A stretch of DNA of 64,000 bases, taken from positions 1,798,001-1,862,000 of the forward strand of contig JAKZHN010000003.1 in assembly GCA_037179335.1 (NCBI GenBank), written 5' to 3'. This DNA is from Cyclaneusma minus (lineage: Eukaryota; Ascomycota; Leotiomycetes; Marthamycetales; Marthamycetaceae). A program made the translations under genes and the position numbers. Shown one piece after another: positions 34,366-45,791 of the stretch. Positions within the stretch are counted from its first letter, which is position 1, and each line of letters begins with the position of its first letter. The notes below the pieces were generated by a model, which was given only the letters and a program-made list of their open reading frames with translations, made no database searches and was not told the origin of the DNA.

Positions 34366-37300
34366 TCAATCTACCTTATCACCACTCCCCGCACCCCCCC
34401 TATGCATCCTCTTCTCCAACCTCGTCTTCCCCATCTGCAACAACCCTTTCCCCGCCGTAATCCCCTTCTTCCCCGCCTTCCCCCCAAACACCCCCGCAGA
34501 ATGCAGCAACTCCTTACTCTTCGCCTGCATCGCCTGCACCTTCTCCCGATCCAACCTAGTCCCGCTCCCCGACGAAAAGCCTTCCATGATGCCCTGTAAC
34601 GGTTTCTGCTGCGAAGCAGCCTGGCTTTGGGAAGCAGCCTTGGAAGGAGGCGACGAGGCGTTGAGATATTGTTGGTAGTAGGGTTGTGACAGCGGCTGGC
34701 TCTCTCTCGGCCCTTGCAGCGCTTTCGCCGGTGCAGGTGCTCCCGCACTTGGGATTGCGGCAAGCTCGGGAATGCCATAATCGCCATTGCGATTCTTCAT
34801 GTCCCACAACCACTCGCCCAACCCCGTATCCAGTGTCGCAAACTGTTCTCTCGCCTTGCGATAGCCGCTAAGTCGCTGTTCATGACTTCCCAGTGCTGCA
34901 ATCTCGCGGAAATGGGAAATTCGGCTTTCATCAGACATTCCTACCCCGCTTCCACCTTGGAGAGGAGAAGCCAACGCACTCGGCCCAACACTACTCGACA
35001 CTGATGTAACCCTCGCCGTGCTACCAAGTGGCGGAGACACGAAAACCTGCGGGCTGTAGATTTGCGGACTGTTGGCAGGGTGCTCCTCATCCGGCGGTCT
35101 CGACGGTGTGAGGACTTCCTTCTCATCCGCAATGCTCAACGGCCTCGAGCCAGCGTCACCACCAGTCTCAACACGCAGTCCCTTATCCGCTGCTGGCACC
35201 TTGTCGTTGAGATGAATATCATGGCTCAGTCTGTTGTTTCGGGCATCGTCATCTGCCTGCTGGATTTCTGGGGAGGGGGCAGAGCTGAGAACTGATGGCG
35301 CCAAAGGTGCTTCGAGCTCGGCAATCGGAGAAGTTCTTGGATTCGATGCCGACATGGGCGAAACAATTGAAGGTGCTTGCGATGGTGGAGATACCATTGA
35401 GGCACTTTGCGAAGGCAGCGAGATCCGTGAATCCTCTTTGCTTTCTTCCCTATCGTCCGATCCCGAGGACGGCTTGTTCAACTCCTCGCCGCCTTCCCAA
35501 GAATACCTACTCGGCGGCATACCCGGTCTCGAGTCAGGAACCCGCAGCTGTTGTGTCGACCTTGCGATGCTCAGCGGTCTTACAGGCGGTAAATCATCAG
35601 GCGTATCGTCTGCCCGGACCCCGCCAACTTTCGATGATGAAGACCCCGGACGTAGTATATCGCTTGCTCTCTTGTGTACTGTAGACTCCGGCCTCTCTGC
35701 GCCGGACGGCTCGTCATCAGCACCATCAGCAGTAGTATCCCAATAATCACCATATTCACTCGGCAGGTAGGAGCTTTTCCTATAACCACCCGACTCATTT
35801 GTATTCGTTCTTTCCAAATCCACCCCGTCGAATCCAGCAGTCGATGTCCTCGGGCTCAAGCTCCTCACAATCTCCTGGCGCAACCGGTCTTGGTCCTCAT
35901 ATTTGAGACTTGTCTCAGGTTCCAGAAGTGCAGGAGGACCAAGGGATTCACGACTGCGGTTCTTCAAGGGACTGGGTTGTGAGATGTGTTCGTCGTCGCT
36001 GTCAAGGCTGTCGACTTGGCTGCGCTGGTCAGGCGAAGGTGAAGCAACGGCTCCGTGAGGAACAGCGTCCTCAATCATCGCCTTCTCAGAAGCGGACAGG
36101 AGACGTGGGTCGATGCCAGCAGCTGCATACGGATTGCCCGCAGGGGCGAGCGATGGATCTGGTGTTGGCAGTTCCTCATGCCTAGTCTCGAATTCAGGAG
36201 TTCTTCCTGCCGCCTTTGTAGGCGTCAAATCAGGCTGAGGACTACCCACAGTAGGGGTCGATTCGTGATCTCCCCTCTCGCCATTGGCAGCGTCTTGCAC
36301 AGGATTCGATATCGCCAACTCCCTCTCATCCCCATCCCCACCCCTCTCAGTCGTCTCACTAACATTCGTAGCATAGCTTACCCAACCCCCCGGCAAGCTC
36401 GGTCTGAAAGTCGATAACCTCTCAGCCTTTGGCCTCACCGTACCATCATCAGCATCAGCCCGCGAATTGGAAGAGCCCGTTGTATCACTCCCATCCGCAA
36501 TCTTCGCTTCCTGGGGAACCAGCGTGCTAGTACTAGCCCCCAAATCTGGCGTCCTCGCCGGGCTATTATCCTCCTCCAACGGCGCGCTAAAATCCCTGCG
36601 ATGACCAGGCTTGAAGTTTGGTGGAGGTGCATCCGCCGCCGACCTATTTCCAGATAACTCGTTCACGCCAGTAGACTTCGTACTGGTATCCAGCGGACTC
36701 TCAGCCTCCTCAGCAATAGCCGGCGTACTCCCCTCCCTCGCCTCCGCGGCTCTCAGCCTCGCACCAGTCGTACTAGGCACCCGACTCATAATCGGACTTA
36801 TACCAGAAGTACCAGCAGTAGCATTAGTACTTTCACTATCACTCCTCCTGACTCCAACTTCCCTGTTGGAGTTAGAGCGAGATGCAGGGGTATCGGGGAG
36901 CGAAGCGTCGTCGCGGCGGTCGAAGGCTTGGTGGACCATGGAGGTGAAGCCGAGGGAGGGTTCTTTGCGGATTATTGAGTCTTGCGGTGGGATGGAAATA
37001 GGGGCTGGGATGTGCGCAGGTGCTTTGGTTTCTGGAGCGGCGTTAGAGGAGGGCTCTGGATTTTCGGGTTTTGATTGGGAGAGGAAGTCCATGCCGAAGC
37101 CGGAGAAGCGGCTTAGGTCGGGGAGCATGGGACTTGTTGGTTTCGTGCGATCTTTGACAGTTTCTTCTTGCGAAAGGCCAGGGGCTCTGGCGTCGGTGTT
37201 GAGTTGCATAGGCGTCTGATTCTCAATTGGTGGACTGGGATCGTCGGCATTGAAGCCGTCGAATCCATATTCGCTCTTTTGTTCCTTCACGGGTGCCAGC

Positions 37301-38618
37301 ATAGGCACCAAACGACGGTTGTCAGACTTATCCCCTGCCTCGAAACTAAGCCTTCTTCGCCCTGACGAATCCAGGCCAGACTGACTCGGCACATCCGCTC
37401 TCCCAGGCGAAGAAGACATATCACCCCCCACCGGGCTGACCAACGAATCCATACTCGGCCTCGACGATTCCATCGACTGCCGTTCCTTCTCTTTCTCTTC
37501 CTCCATCCTCTTGTAAATATCAGAAGGACGAATGAAAGGCAATGCCTTCCCCGAAACCGGCGAGAATTGGATGGGTCCAGATGAAGGAGATCGCTGTTGG
37601 GAACCGATGGAGGTCGACCGGGATTGGCGTCCGGCAGAAGTAGCTCGCGGTGTGCCCTGGGGCTGAGAGGTTGGCCCTGACATACTGCTTTTTCGGGGTG
37701 GAAACTGGGCGGTGCTTGAGGCTGCGGACGCCTGTGGTCCAGAAGGGGCCCTCATGGTGAGAGGTTGTGGGACGGCGGAGGGTGAATAGTCGTTACGGGC
37801 TTGATAGTCACTTGACGTCTCTGCGGATGTGGCAGACTGTAATTCACTGGCCGGAGGTTGGGTTGTGGAAGCTGTAGAAGGGGTCGGTGCCAGTGCTTTT
37901 CTCAGGCCCGTCATGGTAGGTTCTTTTGTGACGATGTGGAGGGGGGTCGGAGAAGGTTTTCTTGTGACAACGCTAGGTTGTCTCGGTACTAGTGGGGTCG
38001 CAACGGGCTCCATCTGGGAGAATCGCGTGGGTGGTCCCTGCGATGTTGAGGATTGAGTTGACTGGGGAGGAAGCGTCTGAGGTGGAGCCTGCTGTGGAAG
38101 AGCCGACTGCTGGGCCGGGTTCGAGTATGGATTCGAGAAAGCGCGACGCTCCTCGTCCGGACCGAACGAATATCTCCGCTCACCCAACGCACCTACCGGA
38201 CCCGTAACCATCCTCCCCTCATTTCTCCCCGGGCCAGAAGGCAAATCGCCATACGTCTTCTGATCATTGATTGGCAATTGCGCCGCCGATCCAGATCCAT
38301 CACCTGCAGCTTGACCCGGCTGTCGCAGTCCGGTCGGTTTGACAGCAGTTTGCGTCGGAGCATCATACGGATCATCCGCATACTCGTCCTCGCCCCAATC
38401 ATCGCCACCGTAATCGACGGGCTTTGCGTCCAGCCATTTCTTCGTCTTGCGGCGATTGACGTCGGCTCGGTAGGAGAAGGCCGTTGGCGTGGAACTCGAG
38501 GCGGGGGTCCTGTACCCCGTACGGTAAGCCATGAGTTCAAGTCGGTGGTGCAAGATGGAAGAAAGACTTACAACGGGTTCTGGAGCGACTCGAAGGTGTC
38601 GGGAAATGGGCGCGACAT
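34366..38618 (-). CDS. Very large Ser/Pro-rich disordered protein (about 1396 aa), unknown function
   Basis: The long exon runs 38509-34366. Upstream, ATG 38618 opens a 47-nt exon (MSRPFPDTFESLQNP) ending at a perfect GTAAGT donor; a 62-nt intron to TACAG at 38510 keeps the frame. The alternative is an unspliced start at ATG 38532 (MAYRTGYRTP). The N-terminus has a basic/aromatic block (ADVNRRKTKKWLDAKP) followed by an Asp/Glu/Tyr patch, then about 1000 residues of Ser/Pro/Thr-rich disorder. Near the C-terminus are two likely helical elements: SRISHFREIAALGSHEQRLS leading to FATLDTGLGEWLW, and a Lys/Gly helix (SKELLHSAGVFGGKAGKKG) before a GDKVD ending. This looks like a conserved ascomycete housekeeping protein, but I cannot name it. 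Confidence 0.8.
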
Positions 38619-39569
38619 TGTGTCTCAGAATGCCAGCGGGCTGCTGAGCTCATAAGGAATGTGAATAGGAGGCCATGTGGCGGTGGCCGAGGTGAGGAGC
38701 TGAGGAGCTGAGGAGCTGAGGAGCTGAGGTGAGGGTATTCGGTGTGGTCTTCTATAGAGTGGCGTATAGAAAGGAGTGCAGACAGCAGCTATCGGTGCCC
38801 TCTGGTATATAGTGAAGCTGGCGATGGCTTCGCGGGTGAGGTCGTCGTCGACGCGAGCTGAGGTGGTGAAGATTAGCTGACTTGGCTAAGTTCCCAGTTT
38901 ATCTCCAGATTGTGGCGCAGCAGCGAGGGTCCTTCGTATCGCCTCGTATTCGGTCGATCGACTGTCTTCCGGAACAGAGTGAATGACATCGATCCTGAAT
39001 AATTACAGAGGTTCACTATAGTTAAAAAAAGCTCGGAATCACAAGAAGGGGAGAAACAATACACTTGTCAAATGCTGTCAATGGCTACAGCTCATGCTCT
39101 ATTTTGGTCCCTCCCCTCATTCCCTGCTGAAGAGCGACTGCGCCACAGCGCCACACAAACCACCAGCCACCAATTTAAATCTGGAGATCGGCCGGGTGGA
39201 GACATGTGAGATGATGTGGCGCCGACGACCTCCCAACATGTTTCACTTTCAACCACCAGTTTCACGAAATCTCAATGGCAAGTCCGGGTTCAGGTTGTAA
39301 TAGTCATCACGGCCCACGTCATGCTGCAGCGCGCTCGAGACGCTTCGAAACACCAAGTCACCCGCTCGCGCAGAAAAGGGGTAGTCAATCGACGACATCC
39401 ATGATCCCGCTAACCAGCGACGAGGCCAAATATCTCGACATAGAACTTTGAAATCAAGCTGTCCGTCCCGATGATCTACTCATTATTGCTGTCAAGGTCA
39501 AGTGACGATGGCAATCTATCTCCTTCCGCTTGTCGAGTTTTTTTGCACTCGCTGTACAGTATCAGGTGC
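38619..39569. other. Promoter region of the large minus-strand gene and intergenic DNA
   Basis: No gene. It contains an 8-bp tandem repeat (separate entry) within about 100 bases of the start of the gene at 38618. The right end borders the inverted-repeat element at 39570. Confidence 0.4.
38694..38729. repeat. 8-bp tandem repeat GAGGAGCT, 4.5 copies
   Basis: Perfect copies at 38694, 38702, 38710 and 38718, then a half copy. It lies in the promoter/leader of the gene starting at 38618. Confidence 0.85.
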
Positions 39570-39819
39570 TACAGTGGGTCTGGGAGGAAAAAAGTCTGAA
39601 TATACTCTACAGTTTTTGAATAATTGTAAATATTCCAAATAATTGGAAATATTCCAAATAATTGGAAATATTCCCAATAATTGGAAATGTCCCAAATCAC
39701 TTAAAATATTCCAAGACACCTGGCATGTTTCCAATTACTGGGAATATTCCTGGTTATTTGGAATATTTGCGAGTATTTGGAGATTGTAGCCGTATTCAGA
39801 CTTTTTTCCACCCACTGTA
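39570..39819. mobile_element. TA-flanked inverted-repeat element (MITE), Tc1/mariner-like termini
   Basis: The left end reads TACAGTGGGT, a 6-base insertion, then GGAAAAAAGTCTGAATA. The right end is its reverse complement without the insertion (TATTCAGACTTTTTTCC then ACCCACTGTA, ending at 39819). Twenty-seven terminal bases match. The outer TA on both sides fits the TA target duplication of Tc1/mariner elements, whose ends often start CAGT. The 250-bp body has no coding capacity and consists of a 19-20 bp repeat array (separate entry). The transposase would have to come from an autonomous relative elsewhere. Confidence 0.7.
39614..39780. repeat. Array of 19-20 bp repeats AATAATTGGAAATATTCCA
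   Basis: About eight head-to-tail copies fill the interior of the inverted-repeat element. The first three or four are nearly identical (starting about 39619, 39638 and 39657), and later ones drift (TTACTGGGAATATTCC, TTATTTGGAATATT). Each unit is itself partly palindromic (TTGGAA/TTCCAA). Confidence 0.75.
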
Positions 39820-42015
39820 TTTCCAAACTGTGTAAGATTTCTATATACTGTCTATATTGGGATTATTGGAAATTCACAATGCGTACACAATAATGGATAA
39901 TAGTAATAATGGTATAGTTAATTGTATTGAATTATAAAAGAAAGCATTGCAATACTCCCTTAAAGCTATTATTACTTTTTTAATAGCTTGGCAATAGCTA
40001 ATTAAACAGCTATATCAATAGCCACTTTAGAAATAATAAAGCTATTTCAATACTAGCAGCTTTCTATTTTTATAAAAATAAAAAAAATAGCTCCAATACC
40101 AAAAAAATAGCTAATGTATATAATAATACCAAACCCTTTAATTAATAGCCAATTAATAAAAACCAAAATCCAAAAATCCAAATATTAAATCCAAAAACCT
40201 AAAACCATAATTCCCTTTTTTTAACCCTTAAAACAAAGTTTATCCTTTAATGCTTTAAAAGCAAAAATAGGATTATTATTTCTTAAGAAAAAAATATTAA
40301 AATATTAAACCCTCTAATGCCTTAAAAGCAAAAATTTGGCCGTTTAAAATTGTAAGCGAAAAAACAATTAGCGAAGCTAAAAGCGGGATGGATATTTAAA
40401 AAAGCTGGTAAATTAAAATATAAAATACTGGAATAATTTACTAATAATACTTTAAATATTCAGCTTTTAACGAATAGGAATCTTGTTTTTATAATGGTAA
40501 TTAAAATACTAATTTTGGAATTAGATAGTAAAAATACTAGCTAGGCTATTGATTTTTTTTTAAAAAAATAAGCCAAAAAAATAATAAAATTAAAAAAGGA
40601 AAAGGGAAGAAAAAAAAATATACCAGCAAAAAAGCTTGATTATTATAAAAAAAAAGGAAATAAAAAAGCTAAATATAGGGTTAACAAAACTTGTAATCCG
40701 GCTATATTAAAAGCGTTTTTTATTTTTGCAAATTTAAAAAATCCATGTAAATGGTTTTAAACTTGGCAATATATATTTCGCCATTATAAAAAAAATCCCA
40801 AAAAAAATTAAAATATTACAATTTGATTTATTAAAGGCATTGGCTTTCTAATTGCTAAAGCTATTTTTAAATTCTTTAAATAAAACTTAGTTATTATAGC
40901 GCCTATAATTTATAAATTAAACCCGATATAAAATAAAAGCATTAAGCTTTTTTTTAATTTAAATGCCCCGCTAATTAATATCCAAAGCATTATTATTATA
41001 ATCATTTGTATAAATATATAGGGAATTAGCTTTTATAGCAAGCTAGCGGCAAATGGTTTTGTTTTTAACAATTATATCGGCTTTAAAGAAAATAAAAAAA
41101 AAGTATTTAAAGGCGGCCTTTAAAAAAGCTTGCAAAAGAATATACTGGCAAGAAAGCTTTCGCTGGCGCAAAAAAATATTTTTGTTTTTAAATGGCGGAT
41201 AAAATACTAGCTTCGGAAGCAATAAAAATGCTAGCTCAAGGGATATCGGGGTTTTTAAAAAAAGAAAATCAGCAGCGAAGGCTTTGACCGAAAAGAATAA
41301 TAATATTAAAAGAAAGAAAAAAATGCTATAAAATATTAGAAAGGCGACTTGCAAAGCATCGGGCTTTTAAAGGCAGAATAAATCGTTCGAAAAAGGATTT
41401 TCAAATAAATTTTTCAAATGGGCTTGGTATTTAACAATTAGCCGTTAATATAAAAGTAAAACTAATTTTTAAGGTTTTTGGTATTTTTATAATATATTGG
41501 AAATATTAAAAATGCTGCTAAAGGCTATATATATAATGGAATACAAAAAACTTTGATTTTAAAATAAAAAAAACCATTTTGAAAATAATTTAGGATTTTT
41601 TTTTTCTCTAGATCTTAATAGCTTTCCTGCCTTTTTACTTTTAAAATAAAGTCCATTTTCTAATGCCTTGAAGGCGAAAATGGAATTATTATTTCACAAG
41701 GAAAAGGTATAGCATAGACCGTTAAACCGTCTAGTGCTTTAAAAGCGACAGCCTGGTTGTTCTATCTTTTTAGCTTGCCCTTACCGGTTTGTGTTTTCCA
41801 GTGAAGAATACTAATTAGTATTGGAATTACTGGGAATTTACAATGCGTACGCAATAGTGGGTAATAGTGGTAATGGTGTAGTTGATTGTATTGAATTATA
41901 AAAGAAAGCGTTGCAACGCTCCCTTGAAGCTATCGTCACTCTTCTAGTGGCTTGGCAGTGGCTGACTAAGCAGCCACACCAGTAGCCACTCCAAAAGTGT
42001 GGAGCTATCCCGACA
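39820..42015. mobile_element. AT-rich RIP-decayed repeat island bounded by about 195-bp direct repeats
   Basis: The direct repeat at 39855-40051 matches 41819-42015 at a constant offset of 1964 until near its end. The left copy differs from the right almost only by C-to-T and G-to-A (for example GCGTACGCAATAGTGG against GCGTACACAATAATGG). A second direct-repeat pair lies inside (40233-40345 and 41645-41762, with the shared TAATGCYTTRAARGCRAAAA core). The middle is A/T-rich with stops in all frames, and I recognise no transposase or RT. The outer repeats could be LTRs of a small non-autonomous element or remnants of duplicated transposon ends. Confidence 0.6.
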
Positions 42016-43081
42016 GTCTATTTCATCCACCTACTGGAAATGTCCCTGGGCTATAAAGAAGGGGCTCAGCTGCCCTGGAGGGAAGGGTCTTTTGACTAAG
42101 GTGCCTAGGAACTTATGTTGAAACTTGAAAGGACAATGCAAAAGTTAACCACGATATCGGAACATCAAGTGCTATCGTTGCTTTCTGCTGTCATCACTTT
42201 CCCTTACCACCGTCCGTCTCTCCCTCCTGTCGCTGCTATCTACGCTTCATATTGTATCTTTGCTACACGGTACCCATCAGCGCAACCCGAGTTCAAAGTT
42301 GGAACCAACAAGTTCTGCGTATGGGTATCATATACTCTAAGCCTGGTATCACGGCGAGCCTTCACGTCGAGACAGAGAAGATGAGACCTCTTGAATACTA
42401 CCCTGCCTTTGACGAATTGTGGGTGTCAGTGTCGTCTCTTTTATAGCTGTGTTGGGGTCCTCCTGATGGACGTGCCCCTGAAGAGCAGGTAGGACACGCG
42501 GCTATTTTGGTCAAAATAGCGACTGTTGTACCAGGTTCCTGTTGCTGTCGCTCACTACTATTCATTGTCGTCATTGCTTCCTGCTGCCGTCAGCAAACAG
42601 TCACCTACCTCGTTACGAGCGACCTGTTTTGCATTCAGTCTTGTGGCTTGTCTGGTCAGCAGTGGGACATGTGCTTCTACGCACCGATCCGCCTGTGGTG
42701 ATCGGCCCTATATCCATAGACCTGGAGTCCTGTTAATCGATGCAGATACAGTACACGACGCGTGTTGCCTCTGGAACCAAACCCTCATTCCCTCGAACTA
42801 TAATAATCAAGCTTTTTGGATCTTGCTCAGCAGCGCGAGCTGGATCCGAACCTGGATTGTGCGCCTAGCCGCTTGGCCCCCTAATATCCAATTCCTTCTT
42901 TTGATTTATCCAACCTAGCTCCCGAAATTTCAAATTTCTCAATTATCCTATATGATTGCTTATACTAGCCTTTTGGTGCAAATTTGTTTGTATATATGCT
43001 TCTAACGGTCCGATTACTCGAATTTTTCTTTCTCGTTTTTTCTTTAGTCTACTACACCTGCCAGGGAGCCGAGCATCGTGA
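42016..43081. other. Gene-poor region right of AT-rich island
   Basis: Normal GC. Open frames at 42115-42384 and 42526-42918 have no motif and overlap each other in several frames, so I support no gene. Confidence 0.35.
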
Positions 43082-43397
43082 ATTCAGCACTCGTCGGATT
43101 CTGATCAACCAGCGGCTCTGATCGCCCCTGCATTATCAACACCGCATTCGCAGCCAGGCGTGTCCTCCCAGTATCTCCTCGAAGAGACTAAAGGTGCACG
43201 CGAACGAGTTGATAGCGGTATTGGCTGGGTGACCGTACCGAGTCGACCTGTCGACATGGGTACCTATATCCAACGTGGGCTTAGATTCCGAATCTGAGAC
43301 GGTCCTTTTCCGCCACCGCCAGGTTGCAAGCTACAAGATTATTGATAACAAGGGCCTGGACCTGACGTCGAGTGTTCCTGATATGGTTCCGCTTTAA
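43082..43397 (+). pseudogene. Coding-like relic with frameshift, unknown family
   Basis: From 43082 a frame rich in typical coding residues (SSDSDQPAALIAPALSTP, then GARERVDSGIGWVTVPSRP) ends at TGA 43295. An overlapping frame from 43281 continues with DSESETVLFRHRQVASYKII to TAA 43395. The switch near 43280 suggests a frameshift in what was one exon. No start codon fits and no family is recognised. Confidence 0.3.
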
Positions 43398-43613
43398 GGT
43401 TCTACGTTTTTATTCAAGTGTCTTTCAAAAAGAGGTATCCATCTCGTGACAAATAAACAAATACAATTAGACCCGTGTACGGTTACTCGGCTGGAGTGCC
43501 AGGCGCTAAGCCTGCTATTCCGTCCTCTTTGTTATTGCACTGTGGCCGAATCTCAAGAACCAGAGCTCGAACATGGCGCCGAGGAGGAAGTTCAGCCCGA
43601 AACACGAAGCAAG

Positions 43614-44748
43614 ATGATCGCTCGGCAGTCGCTTGGAGGGGCATCCAACATCTCCGGAACTACAGCCGTGGCCAACCAGTCTGCCCTTGACTTGTCCGAG
43701 CTGGACTCCACCGATATCATAGAGAATCTCTATGATTTGCACAAGCAAGCCTCTCGACTTTTCAACATCCTGGCCCCTGACAAGTCTTCATCAAGGACGA
43801 TCGAAAAGAAGATATCCGAATTACAGGATCCGAAGTCAGAGCTATCCAGAAAGATCGAGAAAGTGTTGAAGTTGTTCGACCCCTTAAAAGGAAACTTCGG
43901 AAAAAAAGGACGAGTTGATCAGCATCAAAGCCATACTGGAGAAACTATATGATGGGAAAGGCCCTGAGACGGGTAAACATAGACCTGATACAATTCTGTA
44001 TCTCGCGAATGTCGTGGATATGATCCACAAGCTTTTCATCACTCGTGATGACCCCGAAGCGAGGGAGCTCTCCTTGGAATCTCTAGATGGGGTCTTCCCG
44101 TCGCTTTTCCTTGAGGGATACAACGCCAATCCAAGTTTCGGCAAAAGTGCTCTGGAAGGCGAGACGTTCGATGGGATTCTGGAGATCAGAACTCAAAGGC
44201 TTATATGCTTGCTTCAAAAATGCGGAGAAGACCCAACGTATAAAGCGGACAAGCACATAGCGGATGTCTTTTTTGATCCACCAGAGGAGCCTGACAGCAA
44301 ACTATCACTTCTGGAGGATGCTATTCAGAACGGCCAATTTCGAGGGACAACCATAAGTGACGGCATACTTCTACCAATGAACGAGGCTCGAAAGCAGATT
44401 TTCATCGGCCGAGTAACAAAAATTCGTGATCTCCTGATGGCAGCGGCAAACGATGACACCAACAACGTTTCCGATTCGGTCGTACTGAGCAAACACTTCC
44501 CTTGGGCCGGTTTTATGGAAAACAGCGTTGGATGGGCTCGACTCAGGATTACTGAGCTGAACAAGAGCATTTCGCAGCAAGGTGCAATCAAGGATATAGC
44601 AGAAGCCTTGGCCAAGGAAGTCAAAGATATCAACAGCCAGATTCTTATCGACACTGATCCGCCAGCGATGTTACAACCAGAGCCACCTCAGGAGCGGCCT
44701 GCTGGGTGTCGTCCGGCCAGCCTAGCTTGCCGAGCAATCTTGGCATAA
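43614..44748 (+). pseudogene. Helical protein of unknown function, frameshifted at a 7-A run
   Basis: From ATG 43614 the frame gives a Ser/Asn-rich start, then a helical region (STDIIENLYDLHKQASRLFN, IEKVLKLFDPLKGNF). At the A7 run 43901-43907 the reading continues one frame over with DELISIKAILEKLYDG. It then stays open to 44748 through HRPDTILYLANVVDMIHKLF, ARELSLESLDGVFPSLFL, IRTQRLICLLQKCGEDP and FPWAGFMENSVGWARLRITE. One extra A explains the break exactly. The rhythm resembles uncharacterised helical proteins I associate with dothideomycetes, but I cannot name a domain. A sequencing or assembly error in the A run would make this a functional gene of about 378 aa. Confidence 0.5.
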
Positions 44749-44989
44749 ATATCCTCCGGGACCCTGCGTGTTTTGTTTTTCTTCCTCCTCCTCTCGACCT
44801 CGACTAGTACTCGACAGTACTGGACACGATAAAATCTGCTACGATCCTCATTTACTTATCCCCAACAATGTCGCTCTCGATTGTCCCTTCTCGCCTGGCC
44901 AGACTCTACGAGAGTATCCCAAGCGGCTCCTCCATCACTCCACAGCCGAAGCCCTCACCACCTGTCCTCTTGCACAGCGCATCGTCCAG

Positions 44990-45433
44990 TACAACAGTAT
45001 TCGGACTCTGAATCTCCAGGTGAGTAACCGATCCGAGACTCTGCTCCCACTGCTACGCGTAGGTTTCCAGCCTTTCAACGCCCTGGAGTTCTTCCGTCTC
45101 GAATACCATCAAGAATGGACGAGCAAGGTTAGCGAGCTCTGACTACAGAGCAAGATATCCAGGGAGACGTTGTGGCCGGCCATTCAGGACTTGCAGAAGA
45201 AAATCCGCGAGTGGGTGGACGCAGAGTTGGGAACCAAAGCAAAGCTCCAGCGTGTCGACAGGCAGGGATGGGACGCTACTGATAGTGTCGATTTGGGCGG
45301 TGAAATGGTCTGGCCCGTTGGGGCACGAGGCCAGAGAAATCCATCGAGTGTGAAACAGCGATTTGCGCTTGAGGAGGAAGTTCGAAATTTCTCGAGAGCC
45401 GTCGGCCGGGGCCAAGTTATATTGCTTAGCTAA
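44990..45433 (+). pseudogene. Degenerate unknown gene, copy 1 of a tandem pair
   Basis: The frame contains LRVGFQPFNALEFFRLEYHQ, EWTSKVSEL, a TGA at 45140-45142, then KISRETLWPAIQDLQKKIRE, WVDAELGTKAKLQRVD and a C-terminus with EMVWPVGARG. The same order of motifs occurs in the copy at 45792. Upstream frames from 44868 (MSLSIVPSRLARLYESIPSG) may be its 5' part, with a good donor (CAG/GTGAGT) near 45020. The stop could alternatively lie in a small intron ending CTGACTACAG. No family is recognised. Confidence 0.4.
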
Positions 45434-45791
45434 TCCAGATGTCTTCGGGCTATATAACAAGATGGGCCCGGAATTCTTAACTACCTTAGTTAGTTGATCC
45501 GAGGCTTTAGTGTTGGCCAAGGCTCGTCCGAATGAGCATACCTAGTATGGTCTCAATAACAAGCCACCATGTGATTTTTCTACTATTCTCAACTTCCGCT
45601 CCATAACTCTCTGAGTGGGCAACCGCTCTGTCACATAGACCTTTGTCCCATGATTAGTCAGCACCCAGCTTAAGAGCTGCGAGAGCTCCATTCTCAATCA
45701 AAACCAGCCTTAACTTCACCATTAAACCCTTGAATAGCGTGAAACTGGGCACCAGTGGGGCTACTGCCTTACACGCTCCGAGACCTTTTCG
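45434..45791. other. Spacer between two degenerate unknown copies
   Basis: No credible coding signal; short frames only. Confidence 0.35.

Noticed and set aside
34366..38553. Many long plus-strand frames opposite the two giant Ser-rich genes
   Set aside because: They are antisense shadows of Ser/Pro-rich coding DNA, with Arg/His-rich or Ser/Leu-rich composition and no motifs.
39619..39780. CRISPR-like array
   Set aside because: Repeats are head-to-tail without unique spacers, lie inside terminal inverted repeats, and the organism is eukaryotic.
41043..41354. 103-codon minus-strand frame rich in Phe and Leu in the AT island
   Set aside because: Composition is that of antisense AT-rich noise; no transmembrane pattern or motif that would distinguish it.
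42281..42310. tRNA 3'-end-like string (CCCGAGTTCAAAG...GGAACCA)
   Set aside because: No matching acceptor, D-arm or A-box at the required distance.
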